Assembly (NCBI GenBank): GCA_037903475.1
Contig: JBAJFG010000269.1
Span: 310,001-374,000 of the forward strand
DNA: 64,000 nucleotides
DNA from: Ancylostoma caninum
Taxonomy: Eukaryota; Nematoda; Chromadorea; Rhabditida; Ancylostomatidae
Direction: 5' to 3'
Part shown: piece by piece, positions 1 through 10,193 of the stretch
Position numbering within the stretch: the stretch's first letter is position 1
How the letters are laid out: each line of letters begins with the position of its first letter
Made by a program: the position numbers and the translations under genes
Notes under the pieces: model-generated
What the model saw: the letters and a program-made list of their open reading frames with translations, nothing else
What the model was told of the DNA's origin: nothing
The model's database searches: none

Positions 1-1154
1 AACTCAGTCCTATTTTCGATTTTGAGCTGAACAGTTGAACAGTGCTGCATGGAAAGCACTGCCGACATATCGCCATTTGGAAAGAACATAAAAAGAAATA
101 GAAACAGCCATTTTAATGGTGCATCCATTGCCAGAATGCAAAAAAAAACATACCGGGTGACCTCAAACGCCCTCCCCCCTCCTGTTGGTGAAGTAGAGAC
201 GAAAAGGTTTCACAGCGGATTTGCCCGTGAACAGCAGCACCTTGTCAGGACCTTGTCAGGAGGAAAGTCAGGACTTTCCCGCCAATGGACATTTAATGTG
301 GTTCCCAGATAGGCTTTTTACAGAACTTAGCAGGACATTGGCTTCCAGAAAATGCTTGGTGAAGGGGAACAACTTTATGTTGTACATAGGAAGGGTGGGG
401 ACCAATTGGGTGTGGTGGGCACGCCCCAACCTTTTGAGGTAATTTTGAGGTACGCATTGGCCATCCGTTTTGTTGAGAGACTCACCTGTCTGGAACAGAA
501 ATGGCTACGCAACCTGAGGCAGCACTTTGTCTCCTTCAGTTGTTATCCCTTGAGTTCCGCCGTGAACCTTCACCCAACCTTCAATTAGAACAACAAGAAT
601 CTTGTTTGGTGCTTACATTTTTCCGAACATAATTTGACTGCCGTTGTGGGAACCTCCAGGGCTGGGATTCATGACACGATGACCGCGCAAACCGACAATT
701 GTTAGCGTGATTGGTTAACCTATAGACTACATAGTGCTTGGAGACTCTGCAAAAGTTGGTTTGCTACTCTGTTTGCCTTGGTTACGCGTTCATCAATCCT
801 AGCCGGGATATATCGCTAGTTTTGTTTTTTATCTCATGTCGATGTTCACTGTAATAGTTAAGCTTTACTCCAGCAGACGTTCTCGTAGAAAGCCTTGGTC
901 GATTGTGGTGATGAGATTGCAAAATGAATCGTTGCACCAATCGTCCTGGCCCAGCTACATTCAATGCTACTGTGGGTATGGTGCCGCAAAGGTTGGCATA
1001 CCGAGGACTTTTCTTCGACTGCATTCTCTTGTCCTAAGTACCTCCCCATTCCTCTTCTTTTGTAATAATTCTCTTGTATTATAATAATTATATATGTGCT
1101 GTTTTTTGCTGAAGTTTTATGCAGGCGTTGTAGAGCTCTTCACGACAAAATCTT
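1..1154. other. No supported gene
   Basis: Only short open frames on both strands, none with a recognisable domain or a credible set of splice sites. The base composition is ordinary. I see nothing I would annotate here. Confidence 0.5.
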
Positions 1155-1158
1155 TTAA

Positions 1159-1610
1159 AGGCAGCAGGGGCTGAAATTCTCGACTCCGAGCTGAGCTGTG
1201 GGTGATGAAGTACAGACTCAGCACATCATAAATGTGAAATGAACATAGACAATGATGGCTTACCTGCAGAGAAAATGGAACATTGGCGTGGCCGTTTTCG
1301 CGCGCGGACGAGTTTTCCCCGGCGCAAAAGACATTGCGGTGCGTGGTTTGGCGCAAAGGGAAAACGAAATGCATTCAATTCACAGGGTTTCATGGCGGGA
1401 CTCGGCCAAAACCACGCGCCGCAATGGCTTTCGCGCCGTGGAAAACTCGTCTGCGCACGAACACGGCCAGGCGTGTTCGCGACGAAAGTTCCATTTTCTC
1501 TGCAGGTAAGCCATCATTGTCTGTGTTCGTTTCACATTTGTGATGTGCCGAATCTGTACTTCACCACACGCAGCTCAGCTCAGAGTTGAGAATTTCATCT
1601 CCTGCTGCCT
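1159..1610. mobile_element. Palindromic TTAA-flanked foldback MITE (family A)
   Basis: The left and right halves are near-complete reverse complements over about 220 bp each, meeting around 1370-1390. The termini are AGGCAGCAGG and CCTGCTGCCT, each directly bordered by TTAA (1155-1158 and 1611-1614), which fits a TTAA target-site duplication. No transposase is encoded, and the open frames inside are palindrome shadows. The arms differ at scattered positions, so the insertion is not recent. It shares the TTAA duplication and the AGGCA terminus with the 0.51-kb family at 41.0, 42.3 and 48.7 kb. Confidence 0.8.
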
Positions 1611-1900
1611 TTAAAGCTAACTATCAATAAGTTTGACAAACAATGACTAGCAATACAGCGAGTTGTTTCTGTTTCAATCTAGTTTTAAAAGTTTTAGCCT
1701 TCTACATCAGTGTCGCACTTGGTTCACCATGAGCGTCGAAATCAAGCACTCAATGTTGTCGCTCCCAACGAGTCTGTTATCAAATTGGAGATAAAGACGT
1801 GAGTATTTCAGCTCCGCTTTTCAGGAGCGCTTTCGAGCTTACTCGAGCTCGCGAGGGCCAAGATATGGTTAGAGGTTTAGATTCTACTACTCAGACAAAA

Positions 1901-2085
1901 GTGCCGTGCGAGCGGGCCCCGGTAGAGCGGGTCGCGGCCTGCTCGCTTGGTCGTCGCAGCCCGCTCGCACGTGATTTTCCCTGGCAAGAGAGCCGCGACA
2001 ACAGCGGATAGGTCGCAATACCGTGCGAGCGGGCCACGATAACCGTGCGAGCGGGTCGCGACAACCGTGCGAGCGGGATGCGACA
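1901..2085. repeat. GTGCGAGCGGG tandem and inverted repeat cluster
   Basis: Three contiguous 22-bp units sit at 2020-2041, 2042-2063 and 2064-2085, each beginning ACCGTGCGAGCGGG and ending in a variable C/G-rich segment. The same core is also at about 1906 in direct orientation and at about 1961 in inverted orientation (CCCGCTCGCAC). The block is far more GC-rich and CpG-rich than its surroundings. No function is evident. Confidence 0.7.
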
Positions 2086-3010
2086 TGGCTATCATGGCTA
2101 TATGGAAGTTAGATACGGTGTTTCGTGGAGTCCTCTCAATTTCTGTTAAGAATGTTCATTTGCGACGCTGATCACGATCATCATGTGTATGACGCTGCCA
2201 TTTTCTTGCTGAAGTCAGCACTTTCAATCTCATACAGTAACCTCACAGAGTAAGCTCTACATTAAGGACGGTTCGACGTGCGCATTCGGCACCTCGAATA
2301 ATTTTGCTCTGCAAAGTTTCAGCGAGAAAAATCGGCATTTTTGGGTCCCGCGGTTTAAAAATCGGGCGGATCTTTCTCTAAGAATATAGGACTTTCCTTA
2401 TTTTTCAAATATTTCACCCGATTATGTGGTGAATTTGTTTAGGATTTGCTAACAAGAAATCAAAATTCAGGCTACGACAAATATCAGTTGAACTATAAAC
2501 CACTACTGACTACTACTACTTTACTGTTACTATTACTGTCAGTGTCGGTCTTCTAGAGCCGCAAACGTACTTCCTCTCAATTGCTCCCAAGTTGAGTATG
2601 GGAATCTCCTAGCCTAACTTTCTGTGTGCAGATCATGTTGGGAGTTGTGGGTGGCTCCCAACATTGCCAAAACGCTTCCTCAATTCTTGGTAGGGGAGAT
2701 GTTGGGAGTCCTAATTTGTTGATGTTGTTCAGTGGGTTTTTTGCATATGTTCACATACAAACGATTGATTAGTTGATTTGACTGAATTAGTAGAGCTTTG
2801 GGTTTTTCACCTAGACCCGTTAATTGCGCTGAACCGCCAGTATCCGAAATTCAAAATATCCTGTATGTCGAAGACATCGGCAGTCATTTTTTTCCTCGAT
2901 TTTAATTGTTAAGCTTTAAATTTTGGTGTTATTTACACAATTTTTTTCTCAAGTCTTAGGGTGATTGTTGCAATGATTCTACTCTAGTAGGAATGATATG
3001 AAAGCAAAAG
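2086..3010. other. No supported gene
   Basis: AT-rich sequence with a short TACTACTACTAC-like run near 2505-2530 and a small inverted motif around GTTGGGAG (about 2636-2711). No coding evidence was found. Confidence 0.5.
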
Positions 3011-3256
3011 GGGCAACTCACACTAACTGTGTGCGTTTGAACCGCGTGCGTTTGTATGATGAAGGATAAACCCGCTCACAACCTCGGCGCAGCTCAGAAA
3101 CAGGTGAAACGTAGGGTTTAGCGGTTTCATGGCGAGTGCTCATTATTATCATTCAGCGTGTACATGCCGCTATGAAAAGTCTTCATGAAAAACCGTCCGT
3201 AAATGGGTGCGTGCGTCCGAAACGCAAATGACTCATGCACCTAGCATTAACTACCC
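3011..3256. mobile_element. Foldback MITE, same family as 57.9 kb
   Basis: It begins GGGCAACTCACACTAACTGT and ends with a diverged inverted counterpart finishing in CTACCC. The first about 30 bp resemble the termini of the element at 57887-58123 (GGGCAATTCATACTAGATGC), and an internal GTGAAGGATA-like segment is also shared. Length is about 246 bp against about 237 bp for the other copy. It has no coding capacity. The pairing is imperfect, so the family link rests on the shared ends and size. Confidence 0.5.
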
Positions 3257-3366
3257 TATGCTTTCTATGTTTTCCCGTAGTCGTCCATGAAGGCATTGCG
3301 GTGCAATACAAATTTCAATTAACGACGAGCGTCTCAAAACATTTAAATAGCTACCTATAGAGTTGC

Positions 3367-3951
3367 GTGCACGACTCTAGTTGGGGTTTGAACAGCTTCG
3401 AGAAGAAGCTTCTTAACTTGAAACCATACACTGCAACAAAAGAGGGATACAAAGTCAGCGCGATCACAAGTGATTGGGCTCGGCCTATAGCACAAGTGAA
3501 TCTAAAAGAAATTGCAGCTGAATGTTTTGGGGTGGAGGTCGTATGGCGCGATTCTTCGGGTGGCAGTGTAGACAGGTTGAATCTGGGGACGCTCCTAGCA
3601 CTCGGATTACTGTCATGCATCGCAGTTTGTCTGAATCTTCCTGACAGAGGAACTCGTCCACCTTTCCGCCATTGTCCTATCGTGGGAGAGAGCGTACACA
3701 CTTGCGGATACAGTCCGTCCGAAACTAGTCCCCTCAGCCGGTGGGAAGACTCGTGGCGACGCGACTGCGGCGCGGCCGTCTTGGCAGCATACGTCGAATT
3801 GATCAGCTGTTTAGATCAACACCGCCATGCTCAATCGGCAAAAGGTGGATTTTTCTTTGTTTTCATCCATTTTTGTGCTTTTTTAAAAATATATCATCAT
3901 ATATTCGGGATTTCGTGCCTGACTGGTCAGCGGCCGGCTGTGTTTTCCTAG
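3367..3951 (+). repeat. Repeat with a 194-codon open frame; second partial inverted copy at 8.4-8.66 kb
   Basis: An uninterrupted frame of 194 codons starts at a GTG rather than an ATG. It includes a hydrophobic stretch (LGTLLALGLLSCIAVCLNL, about residues 77-95) and later the segment AAVLAAYVELISCLDQ. From about 3716 to 3990 the DNA is repeated in inverted orientation at about 8390-8660, where the same peptide reads AVLAAYIELSSC. A donor-like AAAAGGTG follows CTCAATCGG in both copies. This marks a dispersed repeat rather than a single-copy gene. It may be the 5' UTR of the non-LTR element downstream, or an older repeat into which that element inserted. I cannot decide which, and I recognise no protein family. 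Confidence 0.5.
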
Positions 3952-4161
3952 CGTCTCCCTTTTTTCCTGATTCTCACAGTTTTCTTCTTTTCTTCTCATT
4001 TTTTTTTGCGGTCTCCTAGTTGCTTCAACCTAACAGCTTCACAGAGAAGTCTAATTCACACCAAATCTTGTGGATTTTTTAAAGCAATTGCTCCTTTCAC
4101 CTTCTAGTTTGTCACTTTTTGCACAGCTGCAGGCCTCTCTATCGATATTTGGTAGATCAGA

Positions 4162-4845
4162 ATGGCATCTAAAGTTGACCGTTTCGGGAGAACCAGAGCT
4201 GCCAAAGCTATATCTTCCAACCACCAAGGAATCAGCGATTTGGCTCCAATACAGGAGGCCATCACTACAAATACCGATCCAAGGAAATTATCGGTCAGCG
4301 GCTTGTTGAATTATGTGTTAGAAGTTAACAAGGATCCAAACGTCGAAAGTCTACTACTAATGTTGTCCGAGAAGATTTCTCGAGAAGCTTTTTCCAACTA
4401 CTTGGAGTCGGAGATACGGTCAAGAAGTATCGTCATCACTGGCATTGAGGAAGCTCCCGATGACTCACTTCCGTCCGAACGACAGGCTGATGTGGAGCGG
4501 AAAGTGTCCAAAATCCTGGACATTGTCAAGGTCGAATGTCGACCCGAGAAGGTGCTGCGAATGGGAAAGCCAAATTCTTCTCGGCCACGCCTTGTGAAAG
4601 TAGTCCTTCCGTCAAGGCATTGTTGGAAGACGGCACTGGCAAACTCCAGGCTCCTGATATCCTCTGGCTACCCTCAAGTATTCATCCGCCGCAGCATGAG
4701 TTCTGAGGAGCGAAAGGAGTACGAACTCCGTATAGAAGCCAGGGAAAGGAACACAGGAAAAGCCACGAAAGAATGGGTCGTTTTTAGAGGAGAATTGAAG
4801 CATATCTCGGAGCTGCCTCAGCCTATGAGTCAGGGAAACCATTAA
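4162..4845 (+). CDS. Non-LTR retrotransposon ORF1 protein, 227 aa
   Basis: ORF1 proteins of this group bind the element RNA and act as chaperones in the ribonucleoprotein. The frame starts at an ATG (MASKVDRFGR) and is intact. Residues about 85-190 have the feel of an RRM-like plus C-terminal domain: SRSIVITGIEE begins a beta strand, a charged helix follows (SERQADVERKVSKILDI), then RLVKVVLPS and a basic region near SSEERKEYELRIEARER. No CCHC zinc knuckle is visible. The frame runs on into the region where the ORF2 frame is already open, so the two overlap in different phases. Assignment rests mainly on position immediately 5' of an endonuclease-RT ORF; sequence alone is weak. Confidence 0.65.
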   Translation: MASKVDRFGRTRAAKAISSNHQGISDLAPIQEAITTNTDPRKLSVSGLLNYVLEVNKDPNVESLLLMLSEKISREAFSNYLESEIRSRSIVITGIEEAPDDSLPSERQADVERKVSKILDIVKVECRPEKVLRMGKPNSSRPRLVKVVLPSRHCWKTALANSRLLISSGYPQVFIRRSMSSEERKEYELRIEARERNTGKATKEWVVFRGELKHISELPQPMSQGNH

Positions 4846-4907
4846 CAGAGCACGGTCCTTTCCCGGAACGATCTCTACTTTGCCTTCTGACTAATGCGCG
4901 TAGTGTA

Positions 4908-7675
4908 GTGAACAAAATTGATTATTTACAGATATTTTTGAGCTATCACAAACCGGACCTTTTATTTATTACTGAAACTTGGTTGAATGGGAAGATTACT
5001 AGTGCGGAAGTTCTAGGTAATTTACCATATTGCTTGTTCAGAACTGATCGTGGTAGGAAAAAAGGTGGAGGAGTATGTTGTTTTGCAAAGTACCCTCTTT
5101 GTGTGCGTGAAGTTAGTCATACCTGTAACGTTTTGGCGGATGTGCTCTGCTTGGACATTCTGTCTTCTAATTATCACTCAGCAACCAGATATATAATTGT
5201 TTACAGGCCTCCTAATTCCACTAGAGATGAAGACGAAAAATTGATAGACCTCATTACCGATATGACATCCACTTGCGGCAGGATTGTTTTACTGGGAGAT
5301 TTCAATATCCAAACAGATTGGGCTAACAGGGTGCCTATGAATTCTGCTTCTACTGACTTTTTAGATTTGTTCACTGGTATGGATCTCGTACAATACGTAG
5401 CACACCCTACCCATAGTGATGCCATCCTTGACTTAGTTCTGTCCAACACAAATAATATTTCCAATGTTTCTCTCCTACCTCCTCTTCATAATTCTGACCA
5501 CAATGTAGTGAAATTTCACGTCTTAGAGCAGTACACATTATCGTGCTATCTCCCCATGCCTGATTTCTTCCACGTTGACTATGAGGCTTTGAATAACCAC
5601 CTTAGCTGCATTGATTGGTACGCTGTTTTTGATAACTACGTCTCCATTACTGACGTTTATCGCAGATTTTGCAACCAGCTTTATGCTGCATTAGCCAAGT
5701 TCGTTCCATTTAGAATTTCTGGTTTTGCTGGGATTCGCTATCCACCTCATCTAAAACGATTATTTGCTCAAAAACAACGCCTTTTTGAATCAGTCCAAGA
5801 CCCTCTAGTGGACGTGCAGTATCGAAAAGTTTGCTCGGACATTGATTTTCACATTAAGAAATACCTTGCATATCACGAAAAACGCTTGGCGTCAGTCAAA
5901 GATCCTAAGCCGCTTTTTGAATATAGTCGTCGTAAGACAAAGTCCCATTTTGTAGTATCATGCCTTACCGACTTGTCAGGCTTGATTCACAGCACTGATC
6001 AATCGAAATGTGAAGCACTGGGCAATTACTTCTCTACGGTATTCCAAGGTTCTACTAGGAATGATGAAACCAACATCTCGGGCTTCCATATAAAATATCG
6101 TTGTCCTGACATCGTGTTTGATGCCTCTACAGTTCTCAAACTACTGAAAAGACTCAAACCTTCATCAACTGAACCCTATGATGGAATTCCTCCAATAGTG
6201 TATAAAAAATGCGCCTCCTCCCTTTGTCAACCTTTGACGCATATTTTTAATATCTCTATTCTTTTGGGTGAAGTTCCACATGTCTGGAAAAAAGCGATTG
6301 TTACCGCAATTCCAAAAAATCCTAATCCCAAGTTAGTTTCTGATTTTCGACCTATAAGTATCACTCCCACGCCAGTTAAAATTATGGAAAAAGTCATTAG
6401 GGACAAGCTCTTGTCCTGGCTAAACAGATTTCATGCATTCCCAATACAACAGCATGGATTCATTCCTGGAGCATCGACCGGTACCAATCTCATTGATTTC
6501 GTTCATGATCTAACCATGGCGCTTAACTCCGATGAATCCGTTGACGTTATATATATGGATCTTTCAAAAGCCTTTGATCGAGTATCTCATACTAAGCTCC
6601 TAGCTAAACTTGCCTCGCTTGAGGTCAGTGGAAACCTTTTGAGTTGGTTCAGATCTTTTCTGGATTCACGGCATATGTTCGTGAAGGTCGGAAGGAGTTT
6701 CTCTAGTGGGTATCCTTGTACAAGTGGGGTTCCACAAGGTGGGGTCTTATCCCCGTTGCTTTTTCTCATATACACTATGGACCTCGTTCCCATCCTTAGG
6801 ACGTCGTCATTTGTTAAAGTACAGCTATATGCAGATGATATAAAAATCTACGGTAACTACTCGAACAGTAACTGCTCTGAAGTGCAAGAAGCTCTCGAAT
6901 CCTCCATACAGAGAATTACTGATTGGGCCTCATCTTTGGATCTCACCTTGAATCCCGACAAATGTGTAGTTATGCATCTTGGAGATTTGCCTCCCATTGA
7001 ATACCAGGTTTACGGTAAAACTCTGAAGAATAGCGACATGGTTAGGGATTTAGGCGTATTTCTTGACTCTAAGCTTAGCTTTAGTGCACAGTTAGACTCT
7101 GTTGTTGGTAACGCCCTCAGAGCTCTGTTTATCATTTTCCGCAATACTCATATCAGAGATCCTAAAGTGCTGTTAAGATTATACAAAGCTTATGTTCTTC
7201 CACATCTAGATCATTGCTCGCATGTTTGGAACCCTATACTCAAGAAAGATGTTCGGAAAGTAGAAAAAGTACAGCAAACATTCACTAGGCTTCTTTTTCA
7301 CAGAATCCATCCTGGGATAACCAATCGAGATATGCCTGATTATTCTGCGCGTTTGAAAGCACTGTCTCTTGATAGTCTACAGGATAGGAGAATGTGCAAT
7401 GACCTTATTTTTGCTTTTCGAGTGCTCAGAAACGAAAATATCTTGAGAGCAAGTAAGTACTGGATCTTCCGGCCATGTAGTCCTAGAAATGGTGGTTTCA
7501 ACCTACATTACCTAAAAAAAACCCAAAACGGTATTCACTTGCTTTCAACTCCTTTTTCCATCGTACTGCGAGGTGGCTTCAGCTACTGCCTAGAAATTTA
7601 CTGAAGTCAGAAAACTGTCGCATTTTCAAAAGTAAGTTGAGGAAACTTCCTATTTCTTGCATTATTCCTAGTTAA
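4908..7675 (+). pseudogene. Non-LTR retrotransposon ORF2: endonuclease-reverse transcriptase, frameshifted near the C-terminus
   Basis: The protein nicks target DNA and copies element RNA onto it. The endonuclease shows NARSVVNKIDYL (just upstream of and overlapping the nominal start), ITETWL, LLGDFNIQTDW and NSDHNVVKFH. The RT shows DLSKAFDRVSH, SGVPQGGVLSPLLF and YADDIKIYG, then the post-RT VRDLGVFLDSKLSF region. All catalytic motifs appear intact. The first codon in the listed frame is a GTG; the frame is open upstream through the end of ORF1, and the conserved LLCLLTNARS segment lies before it, so initiation is probably upstream or by re-initiation. The continuous frame stops at 7604, but the family-typical ending (RNLLKSENCRIFKSKLRKL) lies in another frame ending at TAA 7673-7675. 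The shift maps to an A8 run at 7514-7521. It could be a mutation or a sequencing artefact. Confidence 0.85.
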
Positions 7676-8276
7676 TCTACCTATTTACAAGTATTTTTTT
7701 TAGATTCACAGTTACGTGATCGAATTACTCTGTCATCCAGATTACAACTTTGCAGCTTCCACGGCCCGGACAAGCTCGGGAATTCTGATCGATTTTTTTT
7801 GTTTCTGTCTAATTTTGTTCCCTATCTGTTTAGTTTTCTTGAATTTTCAACCCTTCACACGTTCTATACGTTTCTGTCTGACTTGATTTACGCTGTCGAA
7901 TTCTGCTGAACTTTCCCCTTTTTCTCTTTGAATTGATCTCTGTCATTGGTGGTAAGTCGTTTAAGGAGAGCGAAAGATTGTGAACCCTCTGCCTTGAGGT
8001 CCCCCTACTCCGTTCGCCCAGGGTCCCTGACGGATTCGTCCGCCGTGGGTTAAGTTGGTCAGCCGAGCCCTGGTACCTGTTGACTCAAGTGATGCGTTCT
8101 GGTTGTGGGAACAGGATCTCGGTGGGGGACCTTTCACATTCTGTAGCAGGAGAGCGGCCTTATGATCCGCCTGGACGAGATATCGAAATGTTATCTGGTT
8201 ATTAAGTGGGATGACCAAGCAGAATTCTAGACTTGCAACTGTAGTTTGGTTTTTTTTGCAGCACCTTCGAGTGCAT

Positions 8277-8307
<31 letters not shown>
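7676..8307 (+). repeat. 3' UTR and TAAA tail of the non-LTR element
   Basis: Non-coding tail region containing a GC-rich block (about 7960-8200) and ending in eight or so ATAA/AAAT units. The short minus-strand frame over the GC-rich block has no family resemblance and is taken as chance. Confidence 0.7.
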
Positions 8308-8389
8308 TCAGGCCGCTGCTTGTTTGAGGCCGTTCTGAACGTTTTTTTTAGTTTGAATGTGTTTTTTGCAGTTTCTACTATTTCCACAA

Positions 8390-8660
8390 AAAAAAAACGA
8401 AAAAACACATTCAAATAAAAAAGAAACGTGCAAACCAGCCTCAGACATGCAACAGCCTAAAACATGATAATATCTTCGAAAACAGAAAAGCACAACAATG
8501 GATAAAAATAGAGAAAAACTCACCTTTTTGCCGATTGAGCCTGGCGACGTTGATCTCAACAGCTGCTCAATTCGATGTACGCTGCCAAGACGGCCGTGCC
8601 GCTGCGAGGGTTCTCGCCGGCTGAGGGGACTCGTCGTTTCGGATAGACTGTACCTCTATA
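8390..8660 (-). repeat. Partial inverted copy of the 3.7-3.99 kb repeat
   Basis: The reverse complement matches 3716-3990 closely: a shared GCTCAATCGGCAAAA followed by a GGTG donor-like step, then a T-rich tract and ATCCATTNTTGTGCTTTT. It sits directly beyond the TAAA tail of the non-LTR element. A small local inverted repeat based on AAACACATTCAAA flanks an A-run at 8340-8428. Confidence 0.65.
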
Positions 8661-10193
8661 TAACAAACCTCTCAAACTAGGTTTCAATTCTATATGCGAT
8701 GCACTTTTACATAGAATTGATACACTTTTGGCGAAATTAATCTTTACATAGATCATTTTGACGTCAAGTATTCAATTTTCATGGGAGTCATTCCTAGCAC
8801 CCCTGAAGCATCCAAGAACTTCAGAAAGCCACGAGTTCGGGTAGCTCAGTTATCCAGTTTGAAAAATCTACATATGGAAGTGTTTGTTCGGTTGCATCAG
8901 AAAGTTTTTTTTATTTGAACAGAGTAATATGTGGTATTCCGTAAAAATTTCTTAATTTTTGACAATACATTCACTTGGTTATTCAGATAAGCTTGATGTT
9001 TGGAACGTTCGTTCACCCGTTTCTCCTAAAAACCACCAGTAGCGCTAGTTCAACGCTCTTCTCTACGGTCGAATGATGGTTGGATGGACTAGTTTGCTCC
9101 GTCAGGAGATCCAGGCAACCGCAACGCGGGACAGGATGCCGTGTGGTAGGAGTGCGCTCGATCCCGTGTTCCTATCCACCCGAAGAATAGCGCCATAGGA
9201 CCGCCCCCCTACGCTTCCGAATGTAATCACTGATATCGTGCTTTTCTATTGTGCAATTATAGAAATGAGCGTACTCCACAGTGATTCATACTTCCATCTT
9301 CGGTTTACGTGCGCGGTTACCTCAAGAATTTCGATAGACTAATTTAAGTCCAGACGAGGATGCGTGAAGGCCTGTCCTAGCTTAAACTAGTCTATCGGAA
9401 TTCTCAAGGGAAACCAGAAAAGGGATTCGCCGTGCCTGCCCTAAAAATTCTATAATTCCACCCCTGTACTAAAGGTGCTATAACTACTGAGCAGGAGGTG
9501 CATACACAAATCTTTACGTGTGTTCATAACTAATGCTTCTCTGAAAATGGGATGTTGTTTCCGAAATTGCAGACGCTGTTTCCGAGACTACCATCAAAGA
9601 AAGCCAACAAAGACACCGGCATTGCATTACTGCACTAATAACATGAATAGCAAGTGAATATCTCCTAATTAAAGTTGCCACATTATCCACTATTTGAAAA
9701 ATCCTGTACAGTTTCGGGTGTGGTGGTCCCAACATGTTCCCAACTTCTCCCAGCTGAAAGCGTTTTGGGAGAGCGCTCCCACCGGGACGAGATGTGCGCA
9801 TGACTTCCAGTATCTATTAGCGCGAGCTCAATTTGTTGTTATGGATGGAATTCATTTCAATTGAACCTTATCAGATTCTAATAATCACTGAGTTTGGAAG
9901 AATTACTTCCATGTGTTGGACGCTGCTACATATGATCTGATAAGTAGCAATCTGCTAGCGTCTATGTGGCCTAGAGTTATGTGGTACGTGTTCAAAAAAT
10001 ACCCAGGGAGGTTTAGACTAATTTTGCACCATTTTGACTGGTTTCATGAAGGGCATATTTCGGTAAATTCGTTTTCGTGGGAAGTTTTCCAGAATTTGAG
10101 CACACAGAGGCGCTAAAGAGAAATCCGCTTTGCTCAAGAAGTGAACGGAAATTAGCTTTGTAATAATAGAAGTGGTTCAAGTCCTCATTTATT
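8661..10193. other. Intergenic; one imperfect hairpin
   Basis: No gene recognised. A clear stem is formed by 9315-9348 and 9381-9415 (about 34 bp, a handful of mismatches, centred on CGATAGACTA). The short open frame at 9913-10116 could be upstream sequence of the E2F gene, but it has no matching splice phase that I can defend. Confidence 0.5.

Larger units (their letters stand above)
4021..8307 (+). mobile_element. CR1/jockey-type non-LTR retrotransposon, nearly complete
   Basis: The element has ORF1 (4162-4845), ORF2 with endonuclease and reverse transcriptase (4908-7604 as an open frame), a 3' UTR of about 600 bp, and a TAAA microsatellite tail (about 8276-8307) in place of poly(A). A simple-repeat tail, an apurinic-type endonuclease N-terminal to the RT, and a two-ORF layout are typical of the CR1/L2/jockey group. 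The 5' boundary is uncertain; 4021 is only an approximate limit, because a repeat of unclear relationship precedes it. No target-site duplication could be assigned. Confidence 0.85.

Noticed and set aside
1239..1589. 116-codon frame
   Set aside because: It lies wholly in a foldback element and is mirrored on the other strand.
9730..9790. Possible inverted match to 2636-2711
   Set aside because: Only short shared words (CAAAACGCTT, TTGGGAG); too weak to call a repeat pair.
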